The position numbers were made by a program, and so were the translations under genes. A DNA stretch of 64,000 nucleotides, from NCBI RefSeq assembly GCF_035222275.1, contig NC_085881.1, forward strand, positions 2,356,001 through 2,420,000, written 5' to 3'. This document shows, piece after piece, positions 52,083 through 64,000 of this stretch. Under the pieces are notes generated by a model. That model was not told the DNA's origin, made no database searches, and worked only from the letters and a program-made list of their open reading frames with translations. The stretch comes from Podospora bellae-mahoneyi. Its lineage: Eukaryota; Ascomycota; Sordariomycetes; Sordariales; Podosporaceae. Each line of letters begins with the position of its first letter. Within the stretch, counting starts at the first letter, position 1.

Positions 52083-54711
52083 ATGGTGTCGGCGTCACTA
52101 ACCACACACGGGGTCGCACCTCGTCCCATAGCTCCGAGTAAGTTCCTTGCGGAGGTTCCTTCCTCTGACTTGCCCCATTGTTTACGTCAACTTACAACTC
52201 TGCAGATAATACGGGCCGTCTGAGATATGCAAACGCCGAAGACCTTCCCAGCTACCCATCTGCTGGACTGACCGAGAGCGCTGCTGCTGCGAGTGCTGCT
52301 GCCACACTAGGCTGGGCAAACAGAAAACCGACAGAAGTCTGGAAGCCCAACTCCAACATCACCAGTACATCCGCCTCAACCGCCGCGCTCTTGGCTGCCG
52401 GTAACAAGACATCACCAATCGGCCGTGAGAACCAGCCCGTTGGCACCGCCGGATCTCAAGCCGCTGTGGCTGCTAGTTCAGCACAACGGCAACCGAGAGC
52501 ACCATCATCACCGCCATCGCAGTGGGTGTCGTCAGCGGCAAACCTGGCTTTTAGTGCTAACAAACCGCTGCCGCCGCCAACCATCACCGTATCAAATGCA
52601 GCTGGGGCGACCCCGGAACCAGCTACTCTTGGGAGGCAGAACTCTCTGCGCGCTGCCAAGGGGGCCATGGCAGGTTTGAGACCACGAGCAAAGTCGACTC
52701 CTCAACCTGTGGTGCAAGAGACATATCCTGACCAAGCGAACTCCACTTCGAACGCCCTGAGCGCTGCCACAATAGCACACCGACCAACGCTATCCGAAAC
52801 GGGAGGAACCGTTCCATTCACCACCATGGACAGGAGGATGTTTACTTCGAACCCACCTGTCAGGCTTGAAGTGGAGGAAAAGCAGAGAGCCGATGTGCTT
52901 CATGCTTCAGCAGTGGCCATGGCCAAGAGAATGTATAACCAACAGCAACGTCGGACAGAGGAGAGCACGAAAGCACATGCCCGATCCTCATCATTCCCCC
53001 GACACGATCCAAATCGCCCGCTAGATGCCGATGAAGAACCTCCCGTCATGTATAATAACCTGCAGGAGGCAGCATATCGATTGGCGCAGGAACGCCTTGC
53101 TAAACTGCAGGAGGAGCATCAGAAGAATCGGGACATGTCGGACTATTATGGAACACCGGGAGGGCCAAGCCGCACCAAGTTCGGAACGATCAGAGGGAGG
53201 CTCACTAGGAAACGCTCCTCTAGTGACGGAGATCTCCTTGAGGACCAACGACGTTCCCAGCACATCCGGAAGCAAATGTCCATACTGAATAGCAAGCTGT
53301 CCGAGGTCGATGAAGAAAAACGAGCCAAGGACCGGCAAGCTTTACTTGCCGCTGCTCAACGCAACGTACGGGCTCAACTTCACGACATGGACGAGAAGGT
53401 GCTGGCAGAAAAGGGCGGAATCAAGGCGAAACCCATGGGTGACTGGGAACGAAAAGCCTTGATAGCTGCTCAGACGAGGTTCGACGAGAACAATACTTCG
53501 TATCACTCTGGAAAGATTGATATCGGTGGTGGAAAGTTTATGGACCAGTCTGAGGTGGACGCGATTGCCGCCAGAAAGGTTCAACCTTTGCTGGACGAAA
53601 TTAACGAGAGGGCTGAACGTGAACAGGCGAGATTACAAGAGGAGCGTCTGGAAGAAGAGAGACGGCGGGAAGAGGCTGAGAGGGAAAGGCTGAGAGAGAA
53701 AGAGGTACAAGATATACATAAGAAACTCAAAGGTATGTTACTCCTCTCTTCCAGTGGCGTCTCAGCTGCTAACATTTTCAAGACCAACAGAAGGAAGACG
53801 AAAAGGCTCGCAAAGCTGAGCTCAAGGAAGAAAACAAGAGACGCAAGGAGGAAATCAAAGCCATCAAACAGGAGCATAAGCTGGCGGCGATGGAGGGTAA
53901 ACAGAAGGAGAAGGAGGTGATTGGCCCCCCACCAGCAGTTGACACCGAAGAGACAGCCGTCGAGCCCGTCGCCGAGCCATCACCGGAGACAGAGGACAAG
54001 CAACCCACCACCGCGCACCGGCACGCCCTCTCCATCAACTTCCCCCGCCGGAAAAAGATCACCAAAGAAACACCCTCCTCACCTGAAAAATCCCCCAAAT
54101 CAGAAGGAGAATCCCACGGCAAAGTCCGCACCTGGCTTCTATCCCGGCTCCCCCGTCCTCGCGCCAAATCCTCCAGCGCAGCAGAAGGCCCCAACGACCC
54201 AAGCACAGCCAAAAAAGGGGCCTTCATAGGCGGAGCAGCCCTTGCTCGCTTGGCACACAACAACTCCAGCTCCCCATCCGTAGCCGGCTCCCGACCCCAG
54301 GCAGCGATTAACCGCCCTTCCACCTCGGGAGCAGACAACCTTGGAACTAGCTCCTCCTTGCACGAAGTCGCGATGGCAGGCAGACCACAACCCCACGACG
54401 AGCCCGGGGAGGCAAGTGGGTTGAACCCTCCTCCACCTGCGATTGTCCGTCCGGTTACGCCAGCGAGGACGATATCGCAAGTTAGCGTGCCTGTCTCGGA
54501 TGTCTCGGAGAGGACGGTGAGCAGTTTGAGTAGTAGTGATGACGGGCATACGGTGGATAAGTTTGTCGAGGCTAGGAGTCAGCTGGGGAGTCCGCTGACG
54601 CCGCCGAGGACGCTGGGTGGGAGGTTGGGGGTTCCTGTTGCGGGGAGCAATGGGAGGTCGAGTCCGTGGGGGAGGAGGGAGTCGAGGTTTTCGGAGAATT
54701 TGTCGGAGTAG
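52083..54711 (+). CDS. eis1: Eisosome protein 1 (EIS1-like)
   Basis: An 836-aa protein of the eisosome, the cortical structure under plasma-membrane furrows. Three exons: 52083-52137, 52206-53732 and 53783-54711. Introns are 68 nt (GTAAGT..TGCAG) and 50 nt (GTATGT..TCAAG). The spliced N-terminus (THGVAPRPIAPNNTGRLRYANAEDLPSYPS) and SAAAASAAATLGWANRKPTEVWKP are the conserved Eis1 signature, as are AHASAVAMAKRMYNQQQ-like and NLQEAAYRLAQERLAKL segments. Residues about 455-600 form a long charged coiled coil (ARLQEERLEEERRREEAERE). The rest is Ser/Pro-rich with many potential phosphosites. A naive read of exon 2 alone lacks the true start, which lies in the 55-nt first exon. Confidence 0.92.
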
Positions 54712-55035
54712 GAGACGACTGAGACGCTGACGGGGTGGTTGATGGGGTGGTTCTGGAGGAGGGGGTGAAATACAGGTACGGGTGGCGTCTTAGTAATGGT
54801 GTTGTGGCTGGAAGTAAGCAACTTTGTCACTGGTTTGGGGAATAGCGTCAAGTTTGTAATGTTGGGCAACGGTGTCCTAGCAATAACAGAATGCGCCGTC
54901 ATTCTGTCTTGTAGTTCACTTTTGTTTCGTTTATACGACCATTCATATACCCTGTGCTGTGCTTCCCTCTTGAGGCCCTTTCCCAAATGTCCCAAACGCC
55001 GACCAATGCGATATTTCCGTATTCATCCTGTCTCC
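54712..55035. other. Convergent 3' ends of EIS1 and KIN28
   Basis: 324 bases between the stop codons. The plus-strand frame 54796-55668 is an antisense shadow of the kinase. No feature is seen. Confidence 0.45.
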
Positions 55036-56304
55036 TTATTTCATAGCCCCAAAATCCAGCTTCCTCGCCACTTTGCTCCCCCTATCCTCCCCCTCCAAAA
55101 CCCCATTCCTCCTCTTCAAATCCGCCCCCATCTTTTCTTCCCCCCCCCCGCTCTTCCTCGGCAAATCTTCCTTTCTCGTCGGCTTCGGCTCCGTCCTCCA
55201 CCACCTGTGCTCCAGCATCTCCCTGGCCGTGATCCTCTTCTTCGGATCCAACGCCAACGTCTTGACCAACAAATCCACCCCCTCCGATCCCACCGCCCCG
55301 AACCGTCCCATGTACGCCTCTTTTCCCCACACAGGCGTCACCTCGCTGGGGACGGTATACTGGCTCAACTGCGTCACGCCCGGCCAGTTATCTTCCGTCG
55401 GCGTCCCAATCTGCTTGCAGATCAGCGCGATCTGTTCCACCTCTGTGTTGCCCGGGAGATACGCGGTTCGAATGATCAGCTCGGCGAACACCATGCCTAC
55501 AGACCATATATCCACCGCGCCCGAGTAGTGCCTTGCGCCAAAGAGGAGCTCAGGAGGGCGGTACCAGCGGGTGATGACCGTGGCCGTCATCCTCCACCCC
55601 GGATCGGAGAACCCCCTCGCCAGACCGAAATCAGCGAGCTTGACCTCCCCATCAGCGGCGATAAGTAAATTGTTTGGTTTGATATCCCTGTGCAAGACGT
55701 AATTCTCGTGGCAGAACCAGACCGCCCTCGTGAGCATGCCCATCCAGGCTTTTATATCCCCCGCGCCGTACCGGACCCTGTCGACGTCCTTGATGAGCAT
55801 TTCCAGGTCCCCGAGGGGGAGGTACTCGAGTACTAGATTCAAATTTTGGTCTTTGGAGGAGAAGACGGAGTAGAGCTGGATGATGTTTGGGTGGCCGCGG
55901 AGTTCTTGGAGGTGTTTCAGCTCTCGGACGGCATCGGGGGCGAGGCCGTCGTTGTATTGGGCTTGGACTTTTATCTTTTTGATGGCGACGAGGGAGGTTG
56001 GGTCGGAGCGGGAGTGCCCCAAGTAGACGTTGGCGTAGGTGCCTTCGCCTAGTTTGCGGCCTTTGACGTATTTGCGCTTTTCGAGCTCGTTCATTTGTTC
56101 GATTGGGTCGAGGGTGAGGGAGGGAGGGGGGGTGGTGGAGGAGGAGGGGTCTTGTCGGGGGAGGGGGAGGATTGGTTTGGCTGCTGAGAGGAGAGCACCG
56201 CTTGGGGTGCCATTGCTGGAGGTTTGTTGAGAGGAGGGGGGTTGGCGTTTGTGAGGGGAGCTGAGGGATGGTTGGGGGGGGTAGACTAGGGGGGAGACGG
56301 CCAT
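55036..56304 (-). CDS. kin28: TFIIH kinase KIN28/CDK7
   Basis: A 422-aa single-exon cyclin-dependent kinase, the catalytic subunit of TFIIH that phosphorylates the RNA polymerase II C-terminal domain. Residues 1-72 are a Pro/Ser-rich extension. The kinase domain has GEGTYANVYLG (Gly loop, about 86-96), the VAIKK lysine (109), HRDIKPNN (205-212), DFGLARGF (225-232), the probable T-loop Thr at 240 before TRWYRPPELLFGARHY, and VDIWSVGMVFAEL. The loop pattern MTATVITRWYRPPE and LFGARHYSGAVDIWSVG point to CDK7 rather than CDK1 or Pho85. The C-terminal tail is basic and ends ARKLDF, a motif seen at the end of Kin28/CDK7 proteins. The start ATG at 56304 sits in a good context. Confidence 0.94.
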   Translation of the reverse strand: MAVSPLVYPPQPSLSSPHKRQPPSSQQTSSNGTPSGALLSAAKPILPLPRQDPSSSTTPPPSLTLDPIEQMNELEKRKYVKGRKLGEGTYANVYLGHSRSDPTSLVAIKKIKVQAQYNDGLAPDAVRELKHLQELRGHPNIIQLYSVFSSKDQNLNLVLEYLPLGDLEMLIKDVDRVRYGAGDIKAWMGMLTRAVWFCHENYVLHRDIKPNNLLIAADGEVKLADFGLARGFSDPGWRMTATVITRWYRPPELLFGARHYSGAVDIWSVGMVFAELIIRTAYLPGNTEVEQIALICKQIGTPTEDNWPGVTQLSQYTVPSEVTPVWGKEAYMGRFGAVGSEGVDLLVKTLALDPKKRITAREMLEHRWWRTEPKPTRKEDLPRKSGGGEEKMGADLKRRNGVLEGEDRGSKVARKLDFGAMK

Positions 56305-57159
56305 GGTCGCGGTGGCGGTGGTGAGGTGAGGTTGTGGTCAGTATGTATCGTGGGTTGTTGGAAAGTCAATCTGGAAAGTCAATCTGGAGTTCAGCCTTGC
56401 AGTGGCCGTCCGTGTGTGGAGAAGGTTTTGATTCCATTAGGGCGGTGAAAGACCGATGACAAAGCGTTGACAGGGGTCAGCTGTATCTTTTCGATCCGCC
56501 AAGCCCACTATAAATCGGCAGAGCCCCTTCCTTCCCCCGCCCGTTGGAAGGGTCCACACTGCAGCGCCGCTGGAGTCACTGCGTCACGTCACCAGCATGG
56601 CCCTTCCTGACGTCACGCAAACCGGCAAACGAACCATCTGGTCATGCTCCTGTCAACTCATGTCCCTGTTGCACCACCACTTTGATAGCCAGTTCGGACT
56701 TGCAGCTTCCCGTGTTCCCGACAGAAGAGGTTTCGAGAGATAGGAGAAGAAAACACAGGCTGGCAGCACGTCTCTCTCTTGTCTGACCCTTAACTCCGGC
56801 CTTTTTTGAACACGCAAGCAAGCAATGCCGATGATGGGAACACGGCTTATAATACAGGTAAGAAGACGATGATGCTCCCATAGCCACGTTGTGTCTCCTC
56901 GGGTTTTTTTTTTTTTTTTTGCTTTTCTCTCTGGTCCCATATTGAATCGCCTTGGTTCCCACCTCTTGATTTTTCATCCCAGCTTTTTTTCCCACTCACT
57001 ATTCAGAGTGTCACCCTCGTTTGTTGTTGAGGCGAGGTCGTCAACACCAACCAGCACTTGGAGGCACCACATATCAAACAAACAAACAACACACACACAC
57101 ACACACACACTACCACTGTCTCATAGCACTAGACCGCTCACCACTCACAACCGCCCAAA
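56305..57159. other. Divergent promoter region of KIN28 and the Sfk1-like gene
   Basis: Between two divergent starts. It holds a TATAAAT at 56509-56515, a T tract of about 18 at 56905-56922, and a (CA)n run at about 57091-57110 in the leader of the plus-strand gene. Short frames here are not supported. Confidence 0.5.
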
Positions 57160-58223
57160 ATGCGCCACCTCCCCTATCTCTCCTACTACCTCTACCCCAT
57201 CCTCGCAGGCCTCATCTGGCTAGCCACCCTCCTCGCCCTCCTCATCCACTGGCTCGTCCCCCCCGTCTCCCGAGCGCACTACCCCTCCATGGCAGCCTCC
57301 CAACAAATAGCCTACATCTCCGACGTCGGCGCCTCAACACTAAAGCCCCTCTTCATCACCGGCTGCGTCCTCACCACTGTTTTCCTCGACATCTCCTTCG
57401 CGGCAGATTATTACCTCCGCCACAAAGGCCGGTTGGTCCCCAACCAAACCCGGACGGAGACAGTCCTCGCCTTTCTCACCATCGGGTTCGCAATCATTGG
57501 AACTGTCGGGTTGATTTTGCTCTCGGTGTTCGACACGGCGAGGTACCCGAAGCTGCACAATATTTTTTTGCTGCTGTTTATTGGGGGGTATGTGCTGTCG
57601 GCGATTTTTATTTGTTGGGAGTATCAACGGTTAGGTCAACGTACGCCCCCCTCCTCCCCTTTCTTTGCCCCTTCCTTTCCCCCACTTTCAGGTTACTGAC
57701 CTTGTGTGATGTGATAGACTATAAACACCACCACCAACTCTCCACATCCTTCTGGATCAAACTAACATTTGTCATTCTGGAAATCTTGCTGGCGATCGCT
57801 TTTGTGTCATGCACATTCACCCAGCACTACAACGCCGGCGCGGTGTTGGAGTGGGTTATTGCTTTTATCTTTTCGGCGTACGTGTTTAGCTTTGTGGTTG
57901 ATCTCTGGCCTGCGATCAAGACGCAACCAAACTTGAATTTGCACAACCCAAGAGAAAAAGGGATGGGGTTTGAGGGGAATGGGGGGCAGGTGGTGAATGG
58001 GAATGGGTATGGGAATGGGTATGGGAATGGGTATGGGAATGGGACGGGGGACATGAGGTATGTTGGGGCGAGCGAGATGGAGGAGGGCGGGGGGGAGAGT
58101 AGCGGGAGTCATTTGCCCATTCAGGGGTATGGGAATGCAGTGGGCGGTGGGCCGGTGATGGGGTTGACGGATCACAGTAGCAGGCCGGTGACGAGGGAGA
58201 GAGGGTTGGCCGGTAACTTCTAA
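57160..58223 (+). CDS. Frag1/DRAM/Sfk1 family membrane protein
   Basis: A 328-aa six-helix membrane protein; yeast Sfk1 is a plasma-membrane partner of the PI4-kinase complex. Two exons: 57160-57640 and 57718-58223, with a 77-nt intron (GTACGC..GATAG). A nearer donor GTCAAC at 57635 is possible and would change only a few residues. Helices lie at about 8-33, 61-86, 98-124, 131-158, 172-195 and 205-228. The first loop has YISDVGA, typical of the family. The C-terminal tail (about 235-328) is cytosolic and low complexity, with repeated NGYG units and a run of Gly. No signal peptide besides the first helix. Confidence 0.87.
57995..58046 (+). repeat. 12-bp coding repeat (GGGAATGGGTAT)n
   Basis: About four copies of a G-rich 12-mer encode NGYG repeats in the tail of the Sfk1-like protein. 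Confidence 0.85.
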
Positions 58224-58522
58224 TTTTCTGGGTTTTAGCTATGTTTGAAAGGGAGTTTTAGTTGGGGTTCTCTGGTCTGGTCTGTTTAGGGAGAAGAGCG
58301 GGGGCTGGATATGGTAGATGTAGATACGGTTCTGGTTTTTTGTCTGGTCGTGTCTGTCGGTAAATTGCATAGCCAAGAGCGCTTCTTCAGAACAAACGCT
58401 TGGTGTGGCCGGAAGTTATCCCTTCGTTTTATTTTCGAAATCTGTAAACCCATATATTGCCGTGGAGAAACGTTCCTCGTACTCATCAATCATAAACATC
58501 ACGCTAGTCTTTTACCGCTTAC

Positions 58523-61500
58523 TTACGCCCTCCCCTCGCCGTTCCTAATAACCATCCTCCCCTCCGCCGCCTCGGCAGCCAAAAACCCCCTCGTCACCGG
58601 ATCCTCCACCAACTGTCTATCAGTCCCCTGCTGCTGCCCCCTCTTCAAATGCCCAAACAAACAGCTCCACAAATCCTCCCCCTCCACCACCTCCCCCGCA
58701 ATAACCCCGTCCCTCCCCATCAATCTCCCCAGCTTAGCCTGCTGCATCTCCAACCTATCCGCCTCTTCCAAATCCACCACTGCCACCACTGTCCCGGCCC
58801 TCTTTCCCTTCCCTTTGCCCTTCTTGCCATTATCATCATCCTGCTGCTGTTGTCCCCCCCCACCCCCAATATGCTTCAACCTCTTCCTCACACTCAAATC
58901 ATATATCCCCTCCTCGACCGTCCCCTCCACCAGATACAACCACACCGTCGTCTCCTGCTCCTGCCCGATCCTGTCCACCCTTGCTATCGCCTGCAGTTCA
59001 AGCGCAGTGTTGAGCATTGGTTCACAGATGAAAACATGGCTTGCATTGACTAGATTCAACCCTGAAGAGTGTGCTCGCGCGGATAATAAAAAGACTTCAA
59101 CGGAAGGGTCGGATTTGAAGGAGGTGGTGCCGTTGGGTTTGTCGAAGGAGGTGTACCCTATGTGATACCTCTTGAAAGCAAGAGCGAGGACTTCGAGGAA
59201 TTCCTTGTATTGGGAAAAGATGATTGATTTCGCTCCGGGGTCCGAACTCCGGAGCCAGAGGAGATGGCGGAGGAGGGTGTCGACTTTGGTTGTGTACGAG
59301 GGCCCGGAGGAAGGGAGGTCGATGGATTTGATTTGGGAAAGCTTTTCTGGGTTGAAGGTGCTGTAGATTGTTGTTGTGGGTTGGGATGGACTGGTGGGGG
59401 AGGAGGAGGATGATGGCTGATCGTTGGGACTGGACGAAGGAGCAGGGGCTGCTGTTGTTGACTCGGGATGGAGTTTGAGTTCCTGAGGTTTGAGACTGAT
59501 GTCGTGGAGGTTGTTGGAGTTGAGCTGCCTCTTGCAGACGGGGCACTTTCTGTGGGCTTTCCACCAGAGAGTTATGCATTCTTTGCAGAATTGGTGGCCG
59601 CATACCGTCAAAACTCCGATCGAGAAGGTAGATTGGCAGATGATGCACGTCTTAGACTCTTCGGAGCCTGATTCGCTGTCTTTCAGGTGGATCACTACGA
59701 ACAGTGTTAGCTAGTGATTCGACATATAGTCATGATGAAGGGACTTACAGTATCTGTGCTTGGCTTCAGCAGCTGCAAGCTTCCCTTGCAAAGTCTGCAC
59801 TTGCTTGTCCGCCGTCCGAAGCGCCGTCTGAAGAGGTCCCTCCTCTCTAGAGCCCTCATAATCACCGACCATATCGGAAACCTCTTGAAGCTGACGATAA
59901 AAGGCCAACCGAGCATTGAGCGTATCCATGCACTTTTCTGTCTCTTTCTCCATGGACACAACAGCCTTCGCCTGGTCATTCTGGTGACTAGTTGTCGACT
60001 TGAGCAGTGCATCGGCAATCTCAAGCTCGGCAGCAGCCCTTGCACTTCCTGAAGCCGTGTCTTGTCTCAGCTTCAGAGTCAAACCTCGCAGCTCTGATAC
60101 CACCCCTCTCAATGAACTGAGTGCCTGTCCCTCAACAAAAGGAGGCTTGATAGCCTGGCTCTCAGCAAGAAGCTGGAGGAGCTTTTCGGGAAAAGGTCCG
60201 TCTCCCTCAGCCGCCATCCGAGCAGCAACTTTGGTCTCATGTTCCACCAAAAAGTTCTTCTGTCCAGTTACCGCGGCTGACCGGTCAGCAATAGCGGTGC
60301 GGAGGACTTGAAGATAGACAAGAATCTCGTCTTGGAGCTTGGTCGATTGCTCGTACTCTTCACCAGTGACCTCGTCGTTATCTTCGTCGACCAGCGGTTT
60401 GAGAAGAAGCTGAATAACGTGCTCTCGCCATTCATCTATCTGGTTTGCTTGTTCGTCCAAAGCCCCGCCGATGTCTGTCAAGGCATCAACGATTCTGCTC
60501 GTCTCGAGTCCCGATTGACTGGGAGGCTTGAATTCAGGGATCTCGGCAAAATTTTGCTCGGCAGCCCGATGAGCCAAGTGCTCCATTAGCTTGGTAGCCT
60601 TCTTGTGGCTCTGAAGGTTGTGTTAGTCAAATCCCACTTTTTCCGGAAAAAGCAGAGTTGTGATGACACACCTCTTGAAGAATCTCCTTTCTGATCTCTT
60701 TGGCGCGGTCATAGCTTTCCACCTCGAGCTTCTCCAGCTCTTTGAACTCATCCGAGTCCTTCACAGTCGACGTCTCATCTGTCTTGATCGTAAAGTATGC
60801 ATTTCCACAGAAGAACACAGCAGCATGCTGTACCTCTAAAGCAGAACGCAACCTGCGTCGAGCCTCACCGACCTGAGCAGACCAAAACTCCTCACGCTCC
60901 CCCTCATCAGTCTCTTCATCGTCATCACTCTCTGATGTCGGGTTGCGAGGCTTTCGTGCTTTGCGTGCCTCCTCCTGAGCTTGTCGAAACTGTTGATGAC
61001 ATTCTGCAACCCAGCCATTGGCCTTATTCAGCACCTCCTTCCACAAAGCCAACGCATCTCTCACCCGCTTCTGACATGCTAGGATTTGTCCACGTGCGAG
61101 CTGCCACTGAAGCAGGTTACGTTGGTCGGTCCTCATGGTTGCCTCACTCTGTTCCAGCATGGCTTCCAGAACCTCCATGACCGTCCGCATAGGCGCAGAC
61201 TTTTGGCCCAACGCTCGACGATTCCGACTCCCCACCTCGGGATGCAAAGCTGTCTGACGAAGTCGATCGAGAGCTACACGCATAGCACTCTGGACAGCGG
61301 GATCTTCAGGGTCCCAATCATCACTCAGCGGGTTGCCTTGCCTATCAAGACCGCAACTAGCTGTCAGTTCCTCGAAAAGACTCTGATAATGCTGTTCCTC
61401 GACAGCAGTAAAAGGCATCGTGATGACATAACGCTTCTGAGGCGGGATCTTGATCTCGCTCTTGACCATGGATTTTGTGTGGCGCATAGATAGAAGTCGA

Positions 61501-63209
61501 AATAGCTCTCGGAATGACTGCTTGTCTCGCCTTGAGATGAGATTCCATACCTTGCCAGGGACTGCAAAGAGGTCGTAACGGAGGAACAGAAGAAGACCAC
61601 GGAGATCCTTCTGGATATCGTCCTTCACTGGCGTACCAGTTACCCCCCAAGCATTAATCCTTGGAATTCGACGAGCCAGTTGCGCTGCGTTGGTGCTCCG
61701 GTTTTCCACCATCTGGGCCTCGTCGATGCACACTCGCCACCAAGAGACCTGTACAAGAGGGGACTTGACCGATTCATATTGTTTCGCGTTCCGCATCGAT
61801 CGCACAGGCTCGTCAGAAGCTGCCCATATTTCAGTTTTTAGCACCTCGTACGTTGTGACTACAACATCCTGCTGAGCAAGGTACTCTGCTGAGAGTTCTT
61901 GGCCTTCTTTGGATGCTTTTCTGATTCCAGGATAGAACAGTACGTTGAGAGATGGTGCGTGACGTTGAATCTCCGAAAGCCATTGATCAAGCAGCGTAGT
62001 AGGCGTGACGATCAGTGTTGCCGATGATGCAAGTAGCTCCCTCCCTAGAAAGTGGTCGTAGACCATGACATTGGTTTCCGGGCGAGGATGCAAAAGCATC
62101 AGGCTTATGACTTCCAGCGTCTTCCCGAGACCCATTTCTTCAGCGAGAATCCCGCCGGGAGGGCCCTCCAGAACCTCAAATAAACCGGTATCTGTTGTGA
62201 CCGCACCGATCAGCGGGCTCAAATAGATCGTGTTGCCATCAACATCATGAGCCTTCGACCAAGAAATTGGTAACTCGGTCGAATCTGACGGCGGATTTGG
62301 CACGACACCGCCCACCCCGTTGTGTGCATCTTGAGACCACCGTACACCCTCCCGCTTTAGCAACCACTGGACGGCTCTCCGCTGGAATGGGTACAGTTTT
62401 GCCTCTAACCGTGGGACCTCCATTTTTGAGACCTCTGCATCGAAGCTTTGCTTGTCTGGGACACATGCAGCCTCGTAAAAGTCTTGAGGCGACCATGAAA
62501 GCGAGGATAATTTATCCTTGGGCAGGGCCAGCTCCGGGTACCATGTCGAAAACACGATATTTCGAAGCGTCTCCTGTGGCGATGTGGCAGCCCTTTTGCT
62601 GCTCCAAACTGTAACTTGTTCATTCCATCTAATCTCAATTGAGACCTCAAGACGGAGGCCTGGACCGCTCTGCTGGATGGACATGGCCACAGCGGTCCAC
62701 AGACATCCTTCATCGCCGGGATCGACACCTTGAGTCTGAGCTACCTCCAACGCTGGTCTCAAGGTTGGGGATATTTCATCACCTTGTAGCCGGAACGAGA
62801 GATGAAAGTTTGAGTTTCGGGACTTTGTCCGAGGTCCAATTATCAGTTGCAAATCGGACGAAGGGACGAATATCTGAGCCGATTGGGCAGTGAAGACCTG
62901 CAAGGCGATGATATTGCTGACATCTCGGGATGTGCTCAGTCCATTGTAGTCGAAATCTGGTGCGTCGGTAATGAGAAGCGACAGAGATTCCCGTGCTACT
63001 GTTATCACACCATGGCGTGATGTCTTGGCCCGTTTCGCAGGATGTTCTGAGCCCTGCTGATCCTTGGAGACCGACATAGGGGCGGACCGAAGCTGCGTCA
63101 AAAACGCTGTAACATTTTCGCCTTCGTTGGCAGCATCTTCCGCGGGGGATGATTTCCTTGACCTTCTCGCAGCCAAGCTTTGCGCCCTTCGGCTGGCCTT
63201 GGGGCGCAT
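58523..63209 (-). CDS. SNF2-family translocase with embedded RING (SHPRH/Irc20-like)
   Basis: A 1523-aa nuclear ATPase and probable E3 ubiquitin ligase. Human SHPRH ubiquitinates PCNA; yeast Irc20 is the fungal relative. Three exons: 63209-60672, 60610-59749 and 59694-58523, with introns of 61 and 54 nt. The N-terminus is basic (RPKASRRAQSLAARRSRK). ATPase lobe 1 has GGILAEEMGLGKTLE (Walker A at about 360-364), IDEAQMVE (496-499) and GVTGTPV. A long helical insert follows (about 640-1120). The RING finger CIIC..CGHQFCKEC..CPVC lies at about 1150-1190 between the lobes, the hallmark arrangement. Lobe 2 has KSIIFSQYKEFLEVL and ARVDRIGQEQETTVW. The GTG at 63248 is in frame, but the first ATG is at 63209. 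The last 100 residues are charged with a Gly/Gln/Asp run. Confidence 0.93.
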
Positions 63210-64000
63210 TCTTCCAAGATGAGTAACGAGAGATAAGTTACTTCCCACCCCTACATAAGGAGGGGGCAGCTTTTAATGAAAAGGTTGCTGCCACCCGGTA
63301 AATTTCCATGGAATATCAGATCTACGGCAGGTTAGTGACATGAGGAGTATAAAACGGTGCATTGTCAAGCTCACGTGTAGACAACTGTTTGTGGCCGACT
63401 GGGTAGTCTCGAGAATATGTCCAGGTATGTGAGCCACGTTGGTTGCCTATGCGAGAGCAAAAGGTCAAGGGTGATATAAAACCGATTACCAGGCTGGTGT
63501 CGCCTTCTAGCTGGGATGGACATGTAGCTGGCTGGAGCAGCGTTCACGATGTGATGGCTGAAAGGATCGAATCGCGGACTGGCCAGGTCGCTGGGATGAA
63601 AGGTTCATGCAGGATCTGGAGGAGTGTTGGGTCAAACGAGGAGAGCAAGGCAGGTCGAGGGGGGGCGGTAGCTTATAAGTGCCATATCAGTCCCAGTGCA
63701 GCCTTGCAAGTGGAAGACCCCACCATAAGTTGAGATTGGAGCTCGGTGATTGGCTCATGCTTTAATCCCTCCAACCAGTGCCGCTGCCAAGACCAGATTG
63801 TGGTCTGTGCGCTGGGACCTTGCATGGCAGTTGAACGGAAAAACTTTTGACTCCATGGAGCGCATTCGACCGACAAGAGGAAGCGATTGACTGCCGCCAA
63901 AGGACCCTTGAGGCTATCTCGACCGGGCGAGACCACATACTAGAACCGAATGTCAGGAGGAGTTGTTCCATAGGTTAGTTCCCCCGCCGCCACAGCACCT
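63210..64000. other. Right-edge stretch, upstream of the SNF2-RING gene
   Basis: The first part is the promoter of the SNF2-RING gene. Beyond it, frames at 63443-63733 plus and 63673-63936 minus have no recognisable domains and overlap each other. I see nothing else before the edge. Confidence 0.45.

Noticed and set aside
54796-55668. 290-codon plus-strand frame
   Set aside because: Antisense to KIN28; Arg/Pro-rich without domain.
58311-59165. 284-codon plus-strand frame
   Set aside because: Antisense to the C-terminal part of the SNF2-RING gene.
1-64000. Virus-like elements, transposons, biosynthetic cluster or CRISPR-like arrays
   Set aside because: No reverse transcriptase, integrase, transposase, capsid, synthase or spacer-repeat pattern was seen; repeats are simple or coding tandem repeats only.

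Overview
This window is nuclear DNA of a filamentous ascomycete, most likely a Sordariomycete of Sordariales type. I infer this from gene content and gene style; no marker gives a species. Coding DNA is GC-rich. Genes carry a few short introns (about 52-120 nt) with GTRNGT-like donors, CTRAY-like branch sites and YAG acceptors. The spacing is compact on both strands, and fungus-specific families are present (eisosome protein EIS1, the vacuolar cation-chloride cotransporter VHC1, an Sfk1-like membrane protein). I saw no rRNA, CRISPR array, prophage, virus-like element or clear transposon.

Layout. 1-9.4 kb: the 5' tip of a minus-strand gene at the left edge, a cation diffusion facilitator with Mn-type metal sites, a monoacylglycerol-lipase-type hydrolase, and a divergent pair of decayed genes (a Cys-rich secreted-type protein and an HExxH metalloprotease-like protein). 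9.7-20 kb: a long disordered protein with a small zinc-knuckle-like motif, then the transporters VHC1 and an AVT-type amino-acid transporter. 21-29 kb is a dense housekeeping block: RPB11, LSM5, a DEDDy 3'-5' exonuclease, YTM1 and the DNA polymerase delta small subunit. 29-39 kb: an F-box-like protein with two SUMO-interaction-like motifs and an Asp/Glu-rich tail, a GT8 glycosyltransferase, a PLP serine/threonine dehydratase and NAT9. 39-49 kb: mitochondrial methionyl-tRNA synthetase, an intron-bearing tRNA-Leu(CAA), a 1005-aa protein of unknown function with CxxC pairs, and ribosomal protein L4. 49-63 kb: a tyrosine phosphatase, EIS1, the TFIIH kinase KIN28/CDK7, an Sfk1-like protein and a SNF2-RING translocase/E3 ligase of the SHPRH/Irc20 type.

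The genes are not an operon or a metabolic cluster. Many do belong to core information processing: transcription (RPB11, KIN28), U6 snRNP (LSM5), ribosome assembly (YTM1, RPL4), replication (Pol delta subunit) and damage tolerance (SHPRH-like, exonuclease). They tend to lie in divergent pairs sharing a promoter of a few hundred bases (YTM1/Pol delta; LSM5/exonuclease) or in convergent pairs about 300 bp apart.

The points most worth a second look are the F-box protein with SUMO-interaction-like motifs, the decayed divergent secreted pair at 7.0-9.4 kb, two GC-AG introns with the same GCAAGC donor, a glycosyltransferase intron with competing acceptors, a G-rich minisatellite upstream of RPB11, and the unknown CxxC-rich protein. 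All splice models were derived by eye from reading frame, splice-site motifs and remembered family consensus.
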